DNA from: Algoriphagus aestuariicola
GTDB taxonomy: Bacteria; Bacteroidota; Bacteroidia; Cytophagales; Cyclobacteriaceae
Assembly: GCF_017254835.1 (NCBI RefSeq)
Contig: NZ_JAFKCW010000005.1
Span: 1-64,000, forward strand
DNA: 64,000 bases
Direction of reading: 5' to 3'
Shown here: positions 6,506 to 15,456 of the stretch, piece after piece
Numbering within the stretch: position 1 is the first letter of the stretch
Layout of the letters: every line of letters starts with the position of its first letter
The notes under the pieces: model-generated
What the model was told of the DNA's origin: nothing
Database searches by the model: none
Seen by the model: the letters and a program-made list of their open reading frames with translations, nothing else
Translations under genes and position numbers: made by a program

Positions 6506-8917
6506 ATGAAAATCTCTATCAATAGACTCAAAACTTATATTCCACTCCCCGAAAGTCCCGAAGAAATCGCCGCCCTACTCACCCGGTCAGGCTTGGAAGT
6601 AGAGGGAGTGGAGAAGTTTGTTTCGGTACCGGGAGGCTTGGAAGGAGTCGTCATCGGAGAGGTGCTTTCTTGCGAAAAGCATCCTGACGCGGACAAACTA
6701 AGCCTCACCTCCGTGGACATCGGTACCGGAATCGTGCCCATCGTCTGTGGAGCTCCCAATGTGGCCAAAGGCCAAAAGGTAGTGGTAGCCACAGTGGGGG
6801 CAAAACTATACCCTTCAGAAGGAGAGCCCTTTGAAATCAAAAAAGCCAAGATCCGCGGGCAAGTTTCTGAGGGAATGATCTGCGCGGAAGACGAGATCGG
6901 AATTGGCTCATCCCACGCCGGCATCATGGTGTTGGACACCGACCTTCCCAACGGGACACCTGCTTCCGAGTATTTTGAAGTTTCCCAGGACCATATCCTC
7001 GAGATTGGATTGACTCCCAACAGGGCCGATGCGGCTTCCCACCTTGGAGTTGCGCGCGATCTTCAGGCGCTATTGGGAAGAGAAGTGGCTTTGGGTCAAG
7101 AAGAACCGTTGGCTGTTGAGAAATCTGGTCCTTCCATTACGGTAGAGGTAGAAAATGCGATCGATTGCCCAAGGTATGCCGGTGTTGTATTGACTGATTT
7201 GAAAGTTGGTCCTTCTCCCCAGTGGCTGCAAAACTTCCTCCGGTCCCTCGATCTTGAGCCGATCAACAATGTGGTGGACATCACCAATTTTATCCTGCAT
7301 GATCTAGGGCAGCCGCTCCATGCCTTTGACGCGGACAAGATTGCCGAAGGAAAAATCATCGTCGGAAAGCTTCCCAAAGGGACTCCTTTCGTGACACTCG
7401 ATGGAAAAGAACGCAAGCTTTCAGGGGAGGAACTCATGATCAATGACGCCCAAGGAGGGATGTGCATCGCCGGAATTTTTGGAGGTGAGCATTCGGGAGT
7501 AAGTGAGGGGACCACTTCCATCTTTCTGGAATCGGCTTATTTCTCGCCGGACGTGATTCGGAAAGGCTCTCAGGTCCATGGCCTGAAGACCGACGCTTCC
7601 TTCCGCTTCGAGCGGGGAACTGATCCCAATATGCCGGTATACGCTTTGAAGAAGTCAGTGGCTTTGCTTCAGGAACTCGCCGGGGCAAAAGTCGCCTCGG
7701 AGATTGTCGATTTGTATCCGGACCCTATCCAGGACTTTGTCGTGGAGGTGAGCTACGGCCATGTCAATCGACTGATCGGAAAGAAAATTGAACCTTCCGA
7801 GGTCAAGTCAATCCTAGAAAGTCTGGAGATCAAAGTAGCAAATGAGACGGCCGATGGCTTTACCGCCATCGTCAAGCCTTACCGTGTGGATGTCACCCGC
7901 GAGGCGGATATCATCGAGGAAATTCTTAGGATCCATGGATTCCATCAAGTTGAACTTTCAGAAAATCTAAAGACGGATTACCTCGCGGAGCATCCGGTAA
8001 AAGATCTAAACAAACTTCAGTACCGCCTCAGCGAGATGCTGGCAGGACAAGGGTATTTTGAGTTGATCACCAACAGCCTGACCAAGCCCGTCTATGCAGA
8101 GAAGTCGGGTTACCTCGATCCCTCGGTCAATGTGGAGATCTTTAACAAACTCAGCGAAGACTTGGGCGTGATGCGGCAGACCTTGCTGTTTAGCGGACTG
8201 GAAGTTTTAGCTCACAACATCAACCGTCGTCAGACCGATCTCAAGTGCTTTGAGTTTGGTACGGTCTATCAAAAAGCAACTGAGGGATACAAAGAGGGGC
8301 GTAGGCTGGCAATTTTTCATTCCGGCAACCGTTCTTCTGAGAGCTGGATCGAGCCCGAGCGGGCTTTTGGCTTCTCGGATATCTATGCCACGGTCGAGCG
8401 AATCCTCGAAAGGCTGAATATAGACTTGGGACAGGTGAGCATGAAAGAGTCCGCACCTTTGGCTTATGGCTTGACTTTAAAGCTAGGAGAGAAGGAGCTG
8501 GGGACTGTCGGCCTTGTGGATGAGAAGATCCTGAAGCTTGCCGAAGTGCGTCAGGAGGTTTGGTTTGCGGAGCTGGATTGGGATCTTTTGGCTAAGAAAG
8601 CTTCCGGATTGAAGAAGTATGGCGAAATCTCCAAGTTTCCCGAGGTGCGCAGGGATCTTTCCCTGGTGATCGACCGCTCGGTCACCTACGCCGAGGTCAA
8701 AAATGTAGCCGAAAAAGCGGGAGGAAAGCTGGTGAAACGGATTGGCGTATTTGATGTATATCAGGGGGACAAGATCGATGCGGGCAAAAAAGCCTATGCC
8801 TTGAGCTTTCACCTACAGGACCAGGAAAATACGCTTACCGACAAGGTAATTGACAAAACTATGAGTAAATTGATTCAGGCCTTCCAGGATCAGGTGGGCG
8901 CCATCATCAGAAGCTAA
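6506..8917 (+). CDS. pheT: Phenylalanine--tRNA ligase beta subunit
   Basis: The 803-residue protein has the full bacterial PheT domain order: N-terminal domain and EMAP-like tRNA-binding fold (about residues 40-155), B3/B4 editing domain (about 210-390, with NNVVDITNFILHDLGQPLHAFD), B5 domain, catalytic-like core, and a C-terminal anticodon-binding FDX-ACB domain (about 710-803, from SKFPEVRRDLSLV). With PheS (not in the window) it charges tRNA-Phe. The downstream coiled-coil gene and zapA follow with gaps of 2 and 1 bases, which argues for one transcript. Confidence 0.98.
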   Translation: MKISINRLKTYIPLPESPEEIAALLTRSGLEVEGVEKFVSVPGGLEGVVIGEVLSCEKHPDADKLSLTSVDIGTGIVPIVCGAPNVAKGQKVVVATVGAKLYPSEGEPFEIKKAKIRGQVSEGMICAEDEIGIGSSHAGIMVLDTDLPNGTPASEYFEVSQDHILEIGLTPNRADAASHLGVARDLQALLGREVALGQEEPLAVEKSGPSITVEVENAIDCPRYAGVVLTDLKVGPSPQWLQNFLRSLDLEPINNVVDITNFILHDLGQPLHAFDADKIAEGKIIVGKLPKGTPFVTLDGKERKLSGEELMINDAQGGMCIAGIFGGEHSGVSEGTTSIFLESAYFSPDVIRKGSQVHGLKTDASFRFERGTDPNMPVYALKKSVALLQELAGAKVASEIVDLYPDPIQDFVVEVSYGHVNRLIGKKIEPSEVKSILESLEIKVANETADGFTAIVKPYRVDVTREADIIEEILRIHGFHQVELSENLKTDYLAEHPVKDLNKLQYRLSEMLAGQGYFELITNSLTKPVYAEKSGYLDPSVNVEIFNKLSEDLGVMRQTLLFSGLEVLAHNINRRQTDLKCFEFGTVYQKATEGYKEGRRLAIFHSGNRSSESWIEPERAFGFSDIYATVERILERLNIDLGQVSMKESAPLAYGLTLKLGEKELGTVGLVDEKILKLAEVRQEVWFAELDWDLLAKKASGLKKYGEISKFPEVRRDLSLVIDRSVTYAEVKNVAEKAGGKLVKRIGVFDVYQGDKIDAGKKAYALSFHLQDQENTLTDKVIDKTMSKLIQAFQDQVGAIIRS

Positions 8918-8919
8918 AA

Positions 8920-9204
8920 ATGATTCACGAGGAACTGCAAAAATTGGAAAAGCTAGCCGTGCAGGCGGGCAAAAAAATCGAGTCCATGAGTGCTGACAAT
9001 GAGCAGTTAAGGGCTCGAGTGGCTCAGCTTGAGCAAGAAATCCATCAAAAAGAGCAGGAAATCCATCATTTTAAAAATAAGATTAAAATTAGTAACATTG
9101 TGGACAACCGACCGGTGAATCCAGAGGATGCCACCGAAATGAGTGACTTAATCAATAATTATATACAAGAAATCGATCATTTGATCACTTACCTTTCCGA
9201 ATGA
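8920..9204 (+). CDS. Small coiled-coil protein, ZapB-like position
   Basis: The 94-residue protein is mostly one coiled coil (about residues 1-55; heptads rich in Leu, Glu, Gln and Lys) followed by a short helical tail that contains IQEIDHLITYL. It lies between pheT and zapA with gaps of 2 and 1 bases. In Bacteroidota a small coiled-coil ORF in this place is common and is sometimes named after ZapB, but I see no sequence proof beyond the coil. A role in Z-ring assembly with ZapA is inferred from position only. Confidence 0.7.
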   Translation: MIHEELQKLEKLAVQAGKKIESMSADNEQLRARVAQLEQEIHQKEQEIHHFKNKIKISNIVDNRPVNPEDATEMSDLINNYIQEIDHLITYLSE

Positions 9205-9205
9205 T

Positions 9206-9490
9206 ATGGAGACGCTGGCCATCAGAGTGAAAATCGGAGAAAGGGAGTATCCCATGCGTGTGCGGCCTGAAGACGAGGCTAAAATCAGACATGCGGGAAA
9301 ACTGATTAATGAAAAATTGAGGAAGTATAAAGCCGAATTTGGTCTGGATGACGTACAGGATCTGCTGGCCATGGTCGCCTTTGACTGTATGGTAGAGTCA
9401 CTAGAGACCAACGAGGTCAATGCCGAAGATAGCGAGCATATCCGCAAAAGCATTTCCCATATCTCAGCCTTGCTGACCAAGGCTGTTTGA
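9206..9490 (+). CDS. zapA: Cell division protein ZapA
   Basis: The 94-residue protein shows the ZapA pattern: an N-terminal beta-rich IRVKIGEREYPMRV, then EAKIRHAGKLINEKL, then a helix with LLAMVAFDCM. ZapA binds and bundles FtsZ filaments at midcell. It follows the coiled-coil gene after one base and precedes rny by 65 bases, the usual zapA-rny order of Bacteroidota. Confidence 0.9.
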   Translation: METLAIRVKIGEREYPMRVRPEDEAKIRHAGKLINEKLRKYKAEFGLDDVQDLLAMVAFDCMVESLETNEVNAEDSEHIRKSISHISALLTKAV

Positions 9491-9555
9491 TTATTGATAT
9501 CCACTTATTTCTGGGATTTTCGGAGCCGGTAGGGAGTATAACTATATAAACACCT

Positions 9556-11121
9556 ATGGCAGACGTACTATTTATCATCCTTGCAGCCCTGGCGGGGCTT
9601 GGCGGGGGTGCCGCATTGGCGGGATTTTTCATCAAAAATAAAAATGCAAAGCTGGAAGAAGAAACCAAAGAGAGGGTAAAATCCATGCTTAGGGAGGCGG
9701 AACTTTCCGCAGAGACGATCAAAAAAGACCGCATTTTGGAAGCTAAGGAAAAGTTTCTAAAGCTTAAGAGTGAGTTTGATGAGGAGATGAACAACAAGAA
9801 GAGCATCATCATCACCAACGAAAACAAGGTCAAGCAACTCCAGCAGCAAGTTGCAAAAGAACAGGAAGTACTCAAGCGCAAAGAGGCGGAATTGGATAGC
9901 AAAAAAGAGAACCTCAATGCGCAGCTGCATGCGGTGCAGGTGAAAAAGGAAGAACTCGACAGGGTCACCAACCAACGCATCGCCGATCTGGAAAAGGTGG
10001 CCGGACTGACACGGGAGGAAGCGAGAGACCAGATCGTGACCATGCTCACCGAAGAGGCACAGACTAAGGCTTCTTCCCAAATCAAGGATATCCTCGACGA
10101 GGCCAAGCTGACTGCGACCAAGCAAGCCAAGAAGATCGTACTCGACACGATCCAGCGTACTGCCACAGAGCACGCTGTGGAAAACTGCGTATCCGTCTTC
10201 AACATCGAGAGTGACGATATCAAGGGCAAAATCATCGGGCGTGAGGGACGCAACATCCGGGCCCTGGAAGCGGCGACCGGCGTGGAAATCGTCGTTGACG
10301 ATACGCCTGAGGCAATCATCATTTCAGGCTTTGATCCGGTGAGAAGGGAGATAGCCAGACTTTCCTTGCACAGACTGGTGCAGGATGGCAGAATCCACCC
10401 AGCCCGTATCGAAGAGGTGGTAGCCAAGACCGAGAAAAATATAGAAGAAGAGATCGTGGAGATCGGCGAGAGAACCTGCATAGACCTCGGTATCCATGGC
10501 CTTCATCCGGAGCTGATCAAAATGGTCGGCAGAATGAGATTCAGGTCCTCCTATGGACAAAACCTGCTACAGCACTCCCGCGAGGTGGCAAAGCTTGCCT
10601 CAACCATGGCGGCTGAGATGGGCTTGAACGCCAAACTTGCCAAGCGTGCCGGCTTGCTGCACGATATCGGGAAAGTTTGGCCTGAAGAACAGGAGCTGCC
10701 CCACGCCATCCTCGGGATGGAGCTGGCCAAGCGCTACAAAGAACATCCTGAAATCTGCAATGCCATTGGAGCCCACCATGATGAGATCGAGATGACTTCG
10801 ATGATCTCGCCGATTGTACAGGCATCGGATGCGATCTCTGGTTCAAGGCCTGGGGCTCGTCGAGAGATCATGGACAGCTATGTGAAAAGACTGAAAGAAC
10901 TGGAGGAACTGGCTCTTGGATTTGATGGGGTAAACAAATGCTTCGCGATGCAGGCCGGGCGTGAGCTTAGAATCTTGGTTGACGCTGACAATGTCGACGA
11001 TCAAAAAGCAAGCAAACTCTCTTTTGACATTTCCCAGAAAATCGAAAAGGAAATGCAGTACCCGGGTCAGATCAAGATCACGGTGATTCGGGAAATGCGC
11101 GCGGTCAATTACGCGAGATAA
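9556..11121 (+). CDS. rny: Ribonuclease Y
   Basis: The 521-residue endoribonuclease initiates mRNA decay at the inner membrane. It has an N-terminal transmembrane segment (residues 4-27), a long coiled coil (about 30-195), a KH RNA-binding domain ([22 protein letters not shown] at about 229-250) and an HD domain: LLQHSREV, then [11 protein letters not shown] (near 365) with the metal-binding HD pair, then GAHHDE. Length and order are those of the family. A strong hairpin terminator follows 20 bases after the stop. Confidence 0.97.
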   Translation: MADVLFIILAALAGLGGGAALAGFFIKNKNAKLEEETKERVKSMLREAELSAETIKKDRILEAKEKFLKLKSEFDEEMNNKKSIIITNENKVKQLQQQVAKEQEVLKRKEAELDSKKENLNAQLHAVQVKKEELDRVTNQRIADLEKVAGLTREEARDQIVTMLTEEAQTKASSQIKDILDEAKLTATKQAKKIVLDTIQRTATEHAVENCVSVFNIESDDIKGKIIGREGRNIRALEAATGVEIVVDDTPEAIIISGFDPVRREIARLSLHRLVQDGRIHPARIEEVVAKTEKNIEEEIVEIGERTCIDLGIHGLHPELIKMVGRMRFRSSYGQNLLQHSREVAKLASTMAAEMGLNAKLAKRAGLLHDIGKVWPEEQELPHAILGMELAKRYKEHPEICNAIGAHHDEIEMTSMISPIVQASDAISGSRPGARREIMDSYVKRLKELEELALGFDGVNKCFAMQAGRELRILVDADNVDDQKASKLSFDISQKIEKEMQYPGQIKITVIREMRAVNYAR

Positions 11122-11141
11122 GGGCTGGATCGCTATCAAAG

Positions 11142-11175
11142 AAAATGGCAACCTCAAATCGAGGTTGCCATTTTT
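11142..11175 (+). terminator. Intrinsic terminator after rny
   Basis: AATGGCAACCTC pairs with GAGGTTGCCATT around a five-base loop, with A-rich and T-rich flanks on the two sides. It could stop transcripts from both rny and the convergent regulator gene. Confidence 0.9.
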
Positions 11176-11196
11176 GTTCGGGCAAGAGAGTGGGGA

Positions 11197-12213
11197 TTAC
11201 TTGGAAGACTCTCGGATGATAAGTTCCGGTTTCAGAATTGTCTTCTTTGAGACAGCTTCAAGAGCCTTGCTGTTCAGGATTTCGAAGAAGGTCTCGGCGG
11301 TGATCTTGCCCATCGCAATGCTTTTTTGATCTACCGTGGTGATGGTAGGATCGGTAAAGGAGGTGAAGGGCTCGTTTCCAAATCCTACCAGTTTGACTTT
11401 TCCGGGCACTGCGATACCGTGGCTTTTGAGGACTTGGAGGGCCCCCATGATAGCGTAGTCGGCGGATGAAAAGATTCCGTCAAAGTCGAGTTTCTTCTCC
11501 AGGATTTCCTCGGTGAGTCTTCTGCCGTCTTCCAGCTGCATACTTCCGTAGAGGATCAATGCGGGGTCGACTTCCAGTCCATTGGCTTTCAGGGCGTCTT
11601 CGTAGCCACGTTTCCTTTCCGTGTAAATGTTGATGCGCTGTAGGTTGGTAAAGTGGACAATTCTCCTGCATCCGCTTTTGATCAGGTGGTCAACCGCCTG
11701 ATAAGCGCCGAGGTAGTCGTCAAGTATGACGTGGCTTACATCCAGCACATCCGCCGTTCTGTCAAAGAGCACCAAAGGGATTCCTTTTTCGATGACTTTC
11801 AGAAAGTGGTCAAAATTTTCGGTTTCCTTGCCAAATGAGGCGATGATTCCATCCACTCTCGCGTTAAGCAAGGCCTCTACGTTTTGGACCTCCTTTTCAT
11901 ATTCGTCGTAGGACTGGGAGATGATGATCTTGTAGTTGAAGACATTGGCGAGATCTTCAATTCCCCGGATCACTGAGGAAAAGAAATTTCTGTTGGCGGT
12001 AGGGACGATGACCCCGATCAGCCGGCTTTTGCCGCTGCGCAGCGCTGAGGCGATGTGGTTGGGCTGGTAGTTGATCTGCTTGGCTACCTTCTGTACTCTC
12101 TTTTTGGTCTCTTCCGAAATCCGCGGATTGTTGTTCAGTGCCCTTGAGACCGTGCTGGCTGTGATGTTGAGTTTCGCGGCGATCTCATGGATGGTTGCCT
12201 TTTTGTTTTTCAT
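11197..12213 (-). CDS. LacI family transcriptional regulator of the pectin locus
   Basis: The 338-residue protein has an N-terminal LacI helix-turn-helix (TIHEIAAKLNITASTVSRALN, residues 7-27), the hinge-helix region ending SALRSGKSRLIGVIVP (about 55-70), and a periplasmic-binding-protein-like effector domain with VDGIIASFG and LVGFGNEPF. It is the last gene of a leftward kduI-kduD-lacI unit (40-base gap to kduD) facing the pectin genes. By position it should repress this locus and respond to a pectin breakdown product (inference). LacI proteins bind palindromes with a central CG, which matches the repeated AATCGATT-core sites near its neighbours. Confidence 0.92.
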   Translation of the reverse strand: MKNKKATIHEIAAKLNITASTVSRALNNNPRISEETKKRVQKVAKQINYQPNHIASALRSGKSRLIGVIVPTANRNFFSSVIRGIEDLANVFNYKIIISQSYDEYEKEVQNVEALLNARVDGIIASFGKETENFDHFLKVIEKGIPLVLFDRTADVLDVSHVILDDYLGAYQAVDHLIKSGCRRIVHFTNLQRINIYTERKRGYEDALKANGLEVDPALILYGSMQLEDGRRLTEEILEKKLDFDGIFSSADYAIMGALQVLKSHGIAVPGKVKLVGFGNEPFTSFTDPTITTVDQKSIAMGKITAETFFEILNSKALEAVSKKTILKPELIIRESSK

Positions 12214-12253
12214 TAGATAGGTATGGGCGATTGTTAATGGCGCGAGGTCTAGG

Positions 12254-13045
12254 CTATTGTTCCCCGACGGGCTTTCCTATGGTAGCGAGTATGCCCCCGT
12301 CCACGTAGAGAATCTGGCCATTGATGAAATCGCTGGCAGAACTTGCGAGAAATACGGCGGCGCCTCCCAGGTCTTCGGGGTTTCCCCATCTGGCTGCGGG
12401 CGTGCGGTTGATGATGAATTCATTGAAAGGATGTCCGTCCACTCGTATCGGAGCCGTCTGCTCTGTCGCAAAATATCCGGGACCGATTCCGTTGACCTGA
12501 ATATTGTACTTTGCCCATTCAGTAGCAAGGTTTCGGGTCAACATTTTCAATCCTCCTTTTGCAGCAGCATAGGCACTGACAGTATTTCGGCCCAATTCGC
12601 TCATCATCGAACAAATGTTGATGATTTTTCCCCCAGATTTGCGATTTATCATGGATTGTGCAACCCGCTGTGACATGATAAATGGAGACACCAAGTCCAC
12701 GTCCAGAATTTTTCGGAAATCAGCAGGATCCATCTCCAGAGCCGGGGTGCGTTGGATCATGCCCGCGTTGTTTACCAGTATGTCTATCGGCCCTATTTCC
12801 CGCTCGATCCTCCCGATCGCCTGATCTACGGTCAGCGCGTCGGTGACATTGAAGAGAAAAGGATGGGCGATTATTCCGACCTTTTCATATTCTGCCAAGG
12901 CAGCTTCCATCTTGGATGGTGTATGGCCATTGACCACCAAAGTGGCGCCATAGCTTGCCAAGGCTTTGGCCATGGCCATCCCGAGTCCGTGCGTCGCGCC
13001 AGTTACCAACGCAACTTTTCCGCTGAGATCAAAATTCGGCTTCAT
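12254..13045 (-). CDS. kduD: 2-dehydro-3-deoxy-D-gluconate 5-dehydrogenase
   Basis: The 263-residue short-chain dehydrogenase has the nucleotide-binding TGATHGLG (near residue 14), NNAG, the catalytic Ser in ICSMMS and the YAAAK Tyr/Lys pair (near 158). KduD reduces 2,5-diketo-3-deoxygluconate to 2-keto-3-deoxygluconate with NAD(P)H in the cytosol. I chose the ATG at 13045, two bases after the kduI stop. An open frame continues upstream, but it overlaps kduI and adds 51 residues foreign to the family. It works directly after KduI in unsaturated uronate catabolism. Confidence 0.93.
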   Translation of the reverse strand: MKPNFDLSGKVALVTGATHGLGMAMAKALASYGATLVVNGHTPSKMEAALAEYEKVGIIAHPFLFNVTDALTVDQAIGRIEREIGPIDILVNNAGMIQRTPALEMDPADFRKILDVDLVSPFIMSQRVAQSMINRKSGGKIINICSMMSELGRNTVSAYAAAKGGLKMLTRNLATEWAKYNIQVNGIGPGYFATEQTAPIRVDGHPFNEFIINRTPAARWGNPEDLGGAAVFLASSASDFINGQILYVDGGILATIGKPVGEQ

Positions 13046-13047
13046 GG

Positions 13048-13887
13048 TTATTTCAGTTCTGTAGGCTTGACCGCATCCATGTCTCCGTAGTCCATGTTTT
13101 CGCCGGCCATTCCCCAAATGAAAGTATAGTTTGACGTTCCCGCCCCGCTGTGAATCGACCAAGGAGGGGAGATGATCGCTTGGTGGTTTTTCATCCAAAC
13201 CACGCGGGTCTCATCCGGACGCCCCATGAAGTGCGCCACTGCGTTGTTTTCACTCAAGTCAAAATAGAAATATGCTTCCATGCGCCGGTCGTGGGTGTGG
13301 CTGGGCATGGTGTTCCATACGGAGCCAGGTTTGAGTTCTGTCATTCCCATCTGCAGCTGGCAAGTCTCCACGACGGAATTCACCAAGAGCTTGTAGATGG
13401 TGCGATGGTTGGAATTTTCCAAGGAACCAAGAGTGACGACTTCTGCCTCGGCTGTGGTTATTTTCTTGGTTGGGCAGCTTTTGTGGGCTGGCGCGGAGTT
13501 GAAGTACAGGTAGGTGTCTCCGGATTTGCTAGGGTAGAAGATCACTTCCTTCACGCCCTTTCCGATATACAGCGCTTCTTTGTGTCCGAGTTCGTAGGTA
13601 GTCCCATCTGCCGAGATCTGCGTTGGGCTTCCTACGTTGATGATTCCGATTTCCCGTCTTTCCAGAAAAAACTTGGCCTTGTTCTGTTCGATCGCCGCCA
13701 AAGCTACGGGCTGATCCACGGGATGGATTCCCCCCACGATCAGTCTGTCCTCCAAACTGTATACACCGCTAAGCTGGTTAGGTTGGAAGATATCCCCGAG
13801 GAGGAACTTTTCTCTGATTTCTTTGGTAGAGTATTTCTTGAAATCCTCCGGATGTGAGGAATATCGGGTTGAAACAGGGTTAGTCAT
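13048..13887 (-). CDS. kduI: 5-dehydro-4-deoxy-D-glucuronate isomerase
   Basis: The 279-residue protein is KduI: it isomerises the unsaturated uronate product (as 5-keto-4-deoxyuronate) to 2,5-diketo-3-deoxygluconate. The cupin metal site is visible as PSHTHDRRMEAYFYFD (near residues 193-208, two His and a Glu) with a later His in IHSGAG. The N-terminal RYSSHPEDFKKYST and LVGGIHPV-like stretches fit the family. It heads the leftward unit; an operator-like palindrome lies 12 bases upstream of its ATG. Confidence 0.96.
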   Translation of the reverse strand: MTNPVSTRYSSHPEDFKKYSTKEIREKFLLGDIFQPNQLSGVYSLEDRLIVGGIHPVDQPVALAAIEQNKAKFFLERREIGIINVGSPTQISADGTTYELGHKEALYIGKGVKEVIFYPSKSGDTYLYFNSAPAHKSCPTKKITTAEAEVVTLGSLENSNHRTIYKLLVNSVVETCQLQMGMTELKPGSVWNTMPSHTHDRRMEAYFYFDLSENNAVAHFMGRPDETRVVWMKNHQAIISPPWSIHSGAGTSNYTFIWGMAGENMDYGDMDAVKPTELK

Positions 13888-13898
13888 CTTGAGTTTGA

Positions 13899-13912
13899 TG
13901 TAATCGTTTGCG
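13899..13912. promoter_or_regulatory. Operator-like site upstream of kduI
   Basis: TGTAATCGTTTGCG matches the putative operator TGCAATCGATTGCA at 11 of 14 positions. It lies 12 bases upstream of the kduI ATG, where a bound repressor would block transcription of kduI-kduD-lacI and so give autoregulation (inference). Confidence 0.5.
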
Positions 13913-13966
13913 CAATATATGATAATTTTTCACAATTGGAAAAATTGAATTCAAGCATTTATATCG

Positions 13967-14027
13967 CCATATTGTAAAGCGTAGAAGCTTTATTTTGATA
14001 TTTCCTATGTTTTGACAAACAATATGG
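13967..14027. repeat. Spaced inverted repeat in the divergent promoter region
   Basis: CCATATTGT (13967-13975) and ACAATATGG (14019-14027) are perfect reverse complements 43 bases apart, midway between the divergent genes. The arms differ from the ATCGAT palindromes, so a second regulator could bind here. Confidence 0.5.
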
Positions 14028-14072
14028 AATAAGACGGCTGTATTGAAATTTTTGATGAAAGGTTTTTATTTA

Positions 14073-14086
14073 TACAATCGATTGTA
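14073..14086. promoter_or_regulatory. Perfect palindromic operator candidate
   Basis: TACAATCGATTGTA is a perfect 14-base palindrome with a central CG, typical of LacI-family operators, 62 bases upstream of the DUF4861 gene. It shares the CAATCGATTG core with sites at 15560 and 30472. Confidence 0.7.
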
Positions 14087-14147
14087 CAACTTGTTGCCCT
14101 CGAAGCATAGTTCGATCGAGTGTCCAGAAAGTTTTTAAGTATATTTC

Positions 14148-15398
14148 ATGAACCCAAGATACCAACGAATAGTCAGCCGTGCACTCTGTGCAGGCGTTTA
14201 TAGCCTTGTTGTTTTGCAGGCGGAAGGCGCTTTTAGCCAACAGGCCGTGAAGGAAGTGTCTCTGGTACTTACCAATCCCACGGATCTTCCGCGAGAGCAT
14301 GGGATGGTCACGCTTTCCTCCGACATTCTCCCGGGCATTTCCAAAGATTCCGTATTTGTAGTCTATCAAGACGACTTAGAGTTGCCATCCCAATGGATCA
14401 GCGAACCATCATTTCAGGGCCTTGGCTTTGTGGTCCCAATTATCAACTCCGCCCAGTCGGTGGATATTCGGCTTAGGGCTTTTGCAAAAGATGCCAAGAA
14501 AAACTATCCCAAAAGAACTCAGGCCGAACTGTCGCACAAAGTTGGGGGGCATTTTGAAAACCGGGAATATATTGGAGGCCACTTCGTAAATGTGGACTCC
14601 CTGCACGTGCCCAAGGAGCACACCGACCATTCTTGGTTTATCCGCTATGAAGGGCCCGGCTGGGAGTCGGATTTGGTGGGCTATCGCTTCTATCTCGACT
14701 GGAGAAATGGCATCGACGTCTTTGGTAAAAAAGTAAAGAGGCCAGTTCTCCAGGATGTCGGCCAAGATGGTTTTGACTCCTACCACGAGCCGGCAGAATG
14801 GGGGATGGATGTATTGAAAGTAGGAAAAACACTCGGACTCGGAAGTATTGCCGTCTGGGAAAATGGACAAGCCCGGAGGGTAGACGAGACGGACAGCCTA
14901 TATGCGGAGATTACCGAAAACGGCCCGGTGTACTCCTCGGTTTTGACCAACTATTATGGATGGAATCTGCAGGGTGGCAAAACGGATATCCGTTCGCAAA
15001 TCTCTATCCACGCGGGTACGCGGCTTTCCAAAATACAACTGACTTCTTCCGCCCCTATCCAGAATTTTGCCACCGGTCTGATCAAAGACCCCAAAGCTGA
15101 ATTGTTCAAAAGCAATTCGGATCTGCCTTTTGGCTACATCGCCACCTATGGAAAACAAAGTTTGGCGGACGATAACCTTGGCATTGCTGTAATCTTTCCC
15201 AAGGCCGAGCTATTGGAGCTGACAGAGGACACGCTTTCCCATGTAGCCGTATTTACCGGTGAAAAGAAGACGCTCACCTACTACATCCTCGCCGCTTGGG
15301 AGCAGGAGCCAGGCGGCATTAGGAGTAAGGAGGAGTTTGAAAAATACCTGAATCAACAGCTGCTGGAATTATCCTATCCGCTCGAGGTGAAGAGATAG
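14148..15398 (+). CDS. Exported DUF4861 protein, first gene of the pectin operon
   Basis: The 416-residue protein has an N-terminal signal region (hydrophobic residues about 11-30, cleavage probably after FSQ) and otherwise fits DUF4861, a family often found in uronic-acid polysaccharide loci of Bacteroidota. Aromatic and acidic patches such as HSWFIRYEGPGWESDLVGYRFYLD (about residues 162-185) and the following DGFDSYHEPAEWGMD suggest a sugar-binding or catalytic cleft. I do not know its activity. As the first gene behind the palindromic operator and 58 bases before susC, it is likely co-regulated with pectin uptake. Candidate roles are uronate-oligomer binding, lyase or hydrolase. Confidence 0.8.
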   Translation: MNPRYQRIVSRALCAGVYSLVVLQAEGAFSQQAVKEVSLVLTNPTDLPREHGMVTLSSDILPGISKDSVFVVYQDDLELPSQWISEPSFQGLGFVVPIINSAQSVDIRLRAFAKDAKKNYPKRTQAELSHKVGGHFENREYIGGHFVNVDSLHVPKEHTDHSWFIRYEGPGWESDLVGYRFYLDWRNGIDVFGKKVKRPVLQDVGQDGFDSYHEPAEWGMDVLKVGKTLGLGSIAVWENGQARRVDETDSLYAEITENGPVYSSVLTNYYGWNLQGGKTDIRSQISIHAGTRLSKIQLTSSAPIQNFATGLIKDPKAELFKSNSDLPFGYIATYGKQSLADDNLGIAVIFPKAELLELTEDTLSHVAVFTGEKKTLTYYILAAWEQEPGGIRSKEEFEKYLNQQLLELSYPLEVKR

Positions 15399-15456
15399 CC
15401 TGAAGTTTTTGTAAAACGCTAGAAATCAAAATTCAATAAATCCCAAAACAAGTCCT

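Larger units (their letters stand above)
13888..14147. promoter_or_regulatory. Divergent control region of the pectin locus
   Basis: This 260-base AT-rich region separates the leftward kdu-regulator unit from the rightward degradation genes. It contains an operator-like site near kduI, a perfect palindrome at 14073-14086, and 9-base inverted arms at 13967-13975 and 14019-14027, each listed separately. TTGAAA at 14043-14048 lies at the same distance from its palindrome as the TTGACG box does upstream of the second susC, so it may be the -35 of the rightward promoter. No gene is seen. Confidence 0.75.

Noticed and set aside
7157-7168. GCGATCGATTGC within pheT, one mismatch from the pectin operator palindrome
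   Set aside because: It lies deep in a housekeeping gene, is not a perfect palindrome, and one such near-match is not surprising in 64 kb.
9491-9555. Possible 6S RNA between zapA and rny
   Set aside because: The gap is only 65 bases and shows no long hairpin; there is no room for a 6S RNA.
13046-13198. Longer kduD frame starting inside kduI
   Set aside because: The extra 51 residues are antisense-like filler overlapping kduI; the ATG at 13045 begins a normal KduD and sits two bases after the kduI stop.
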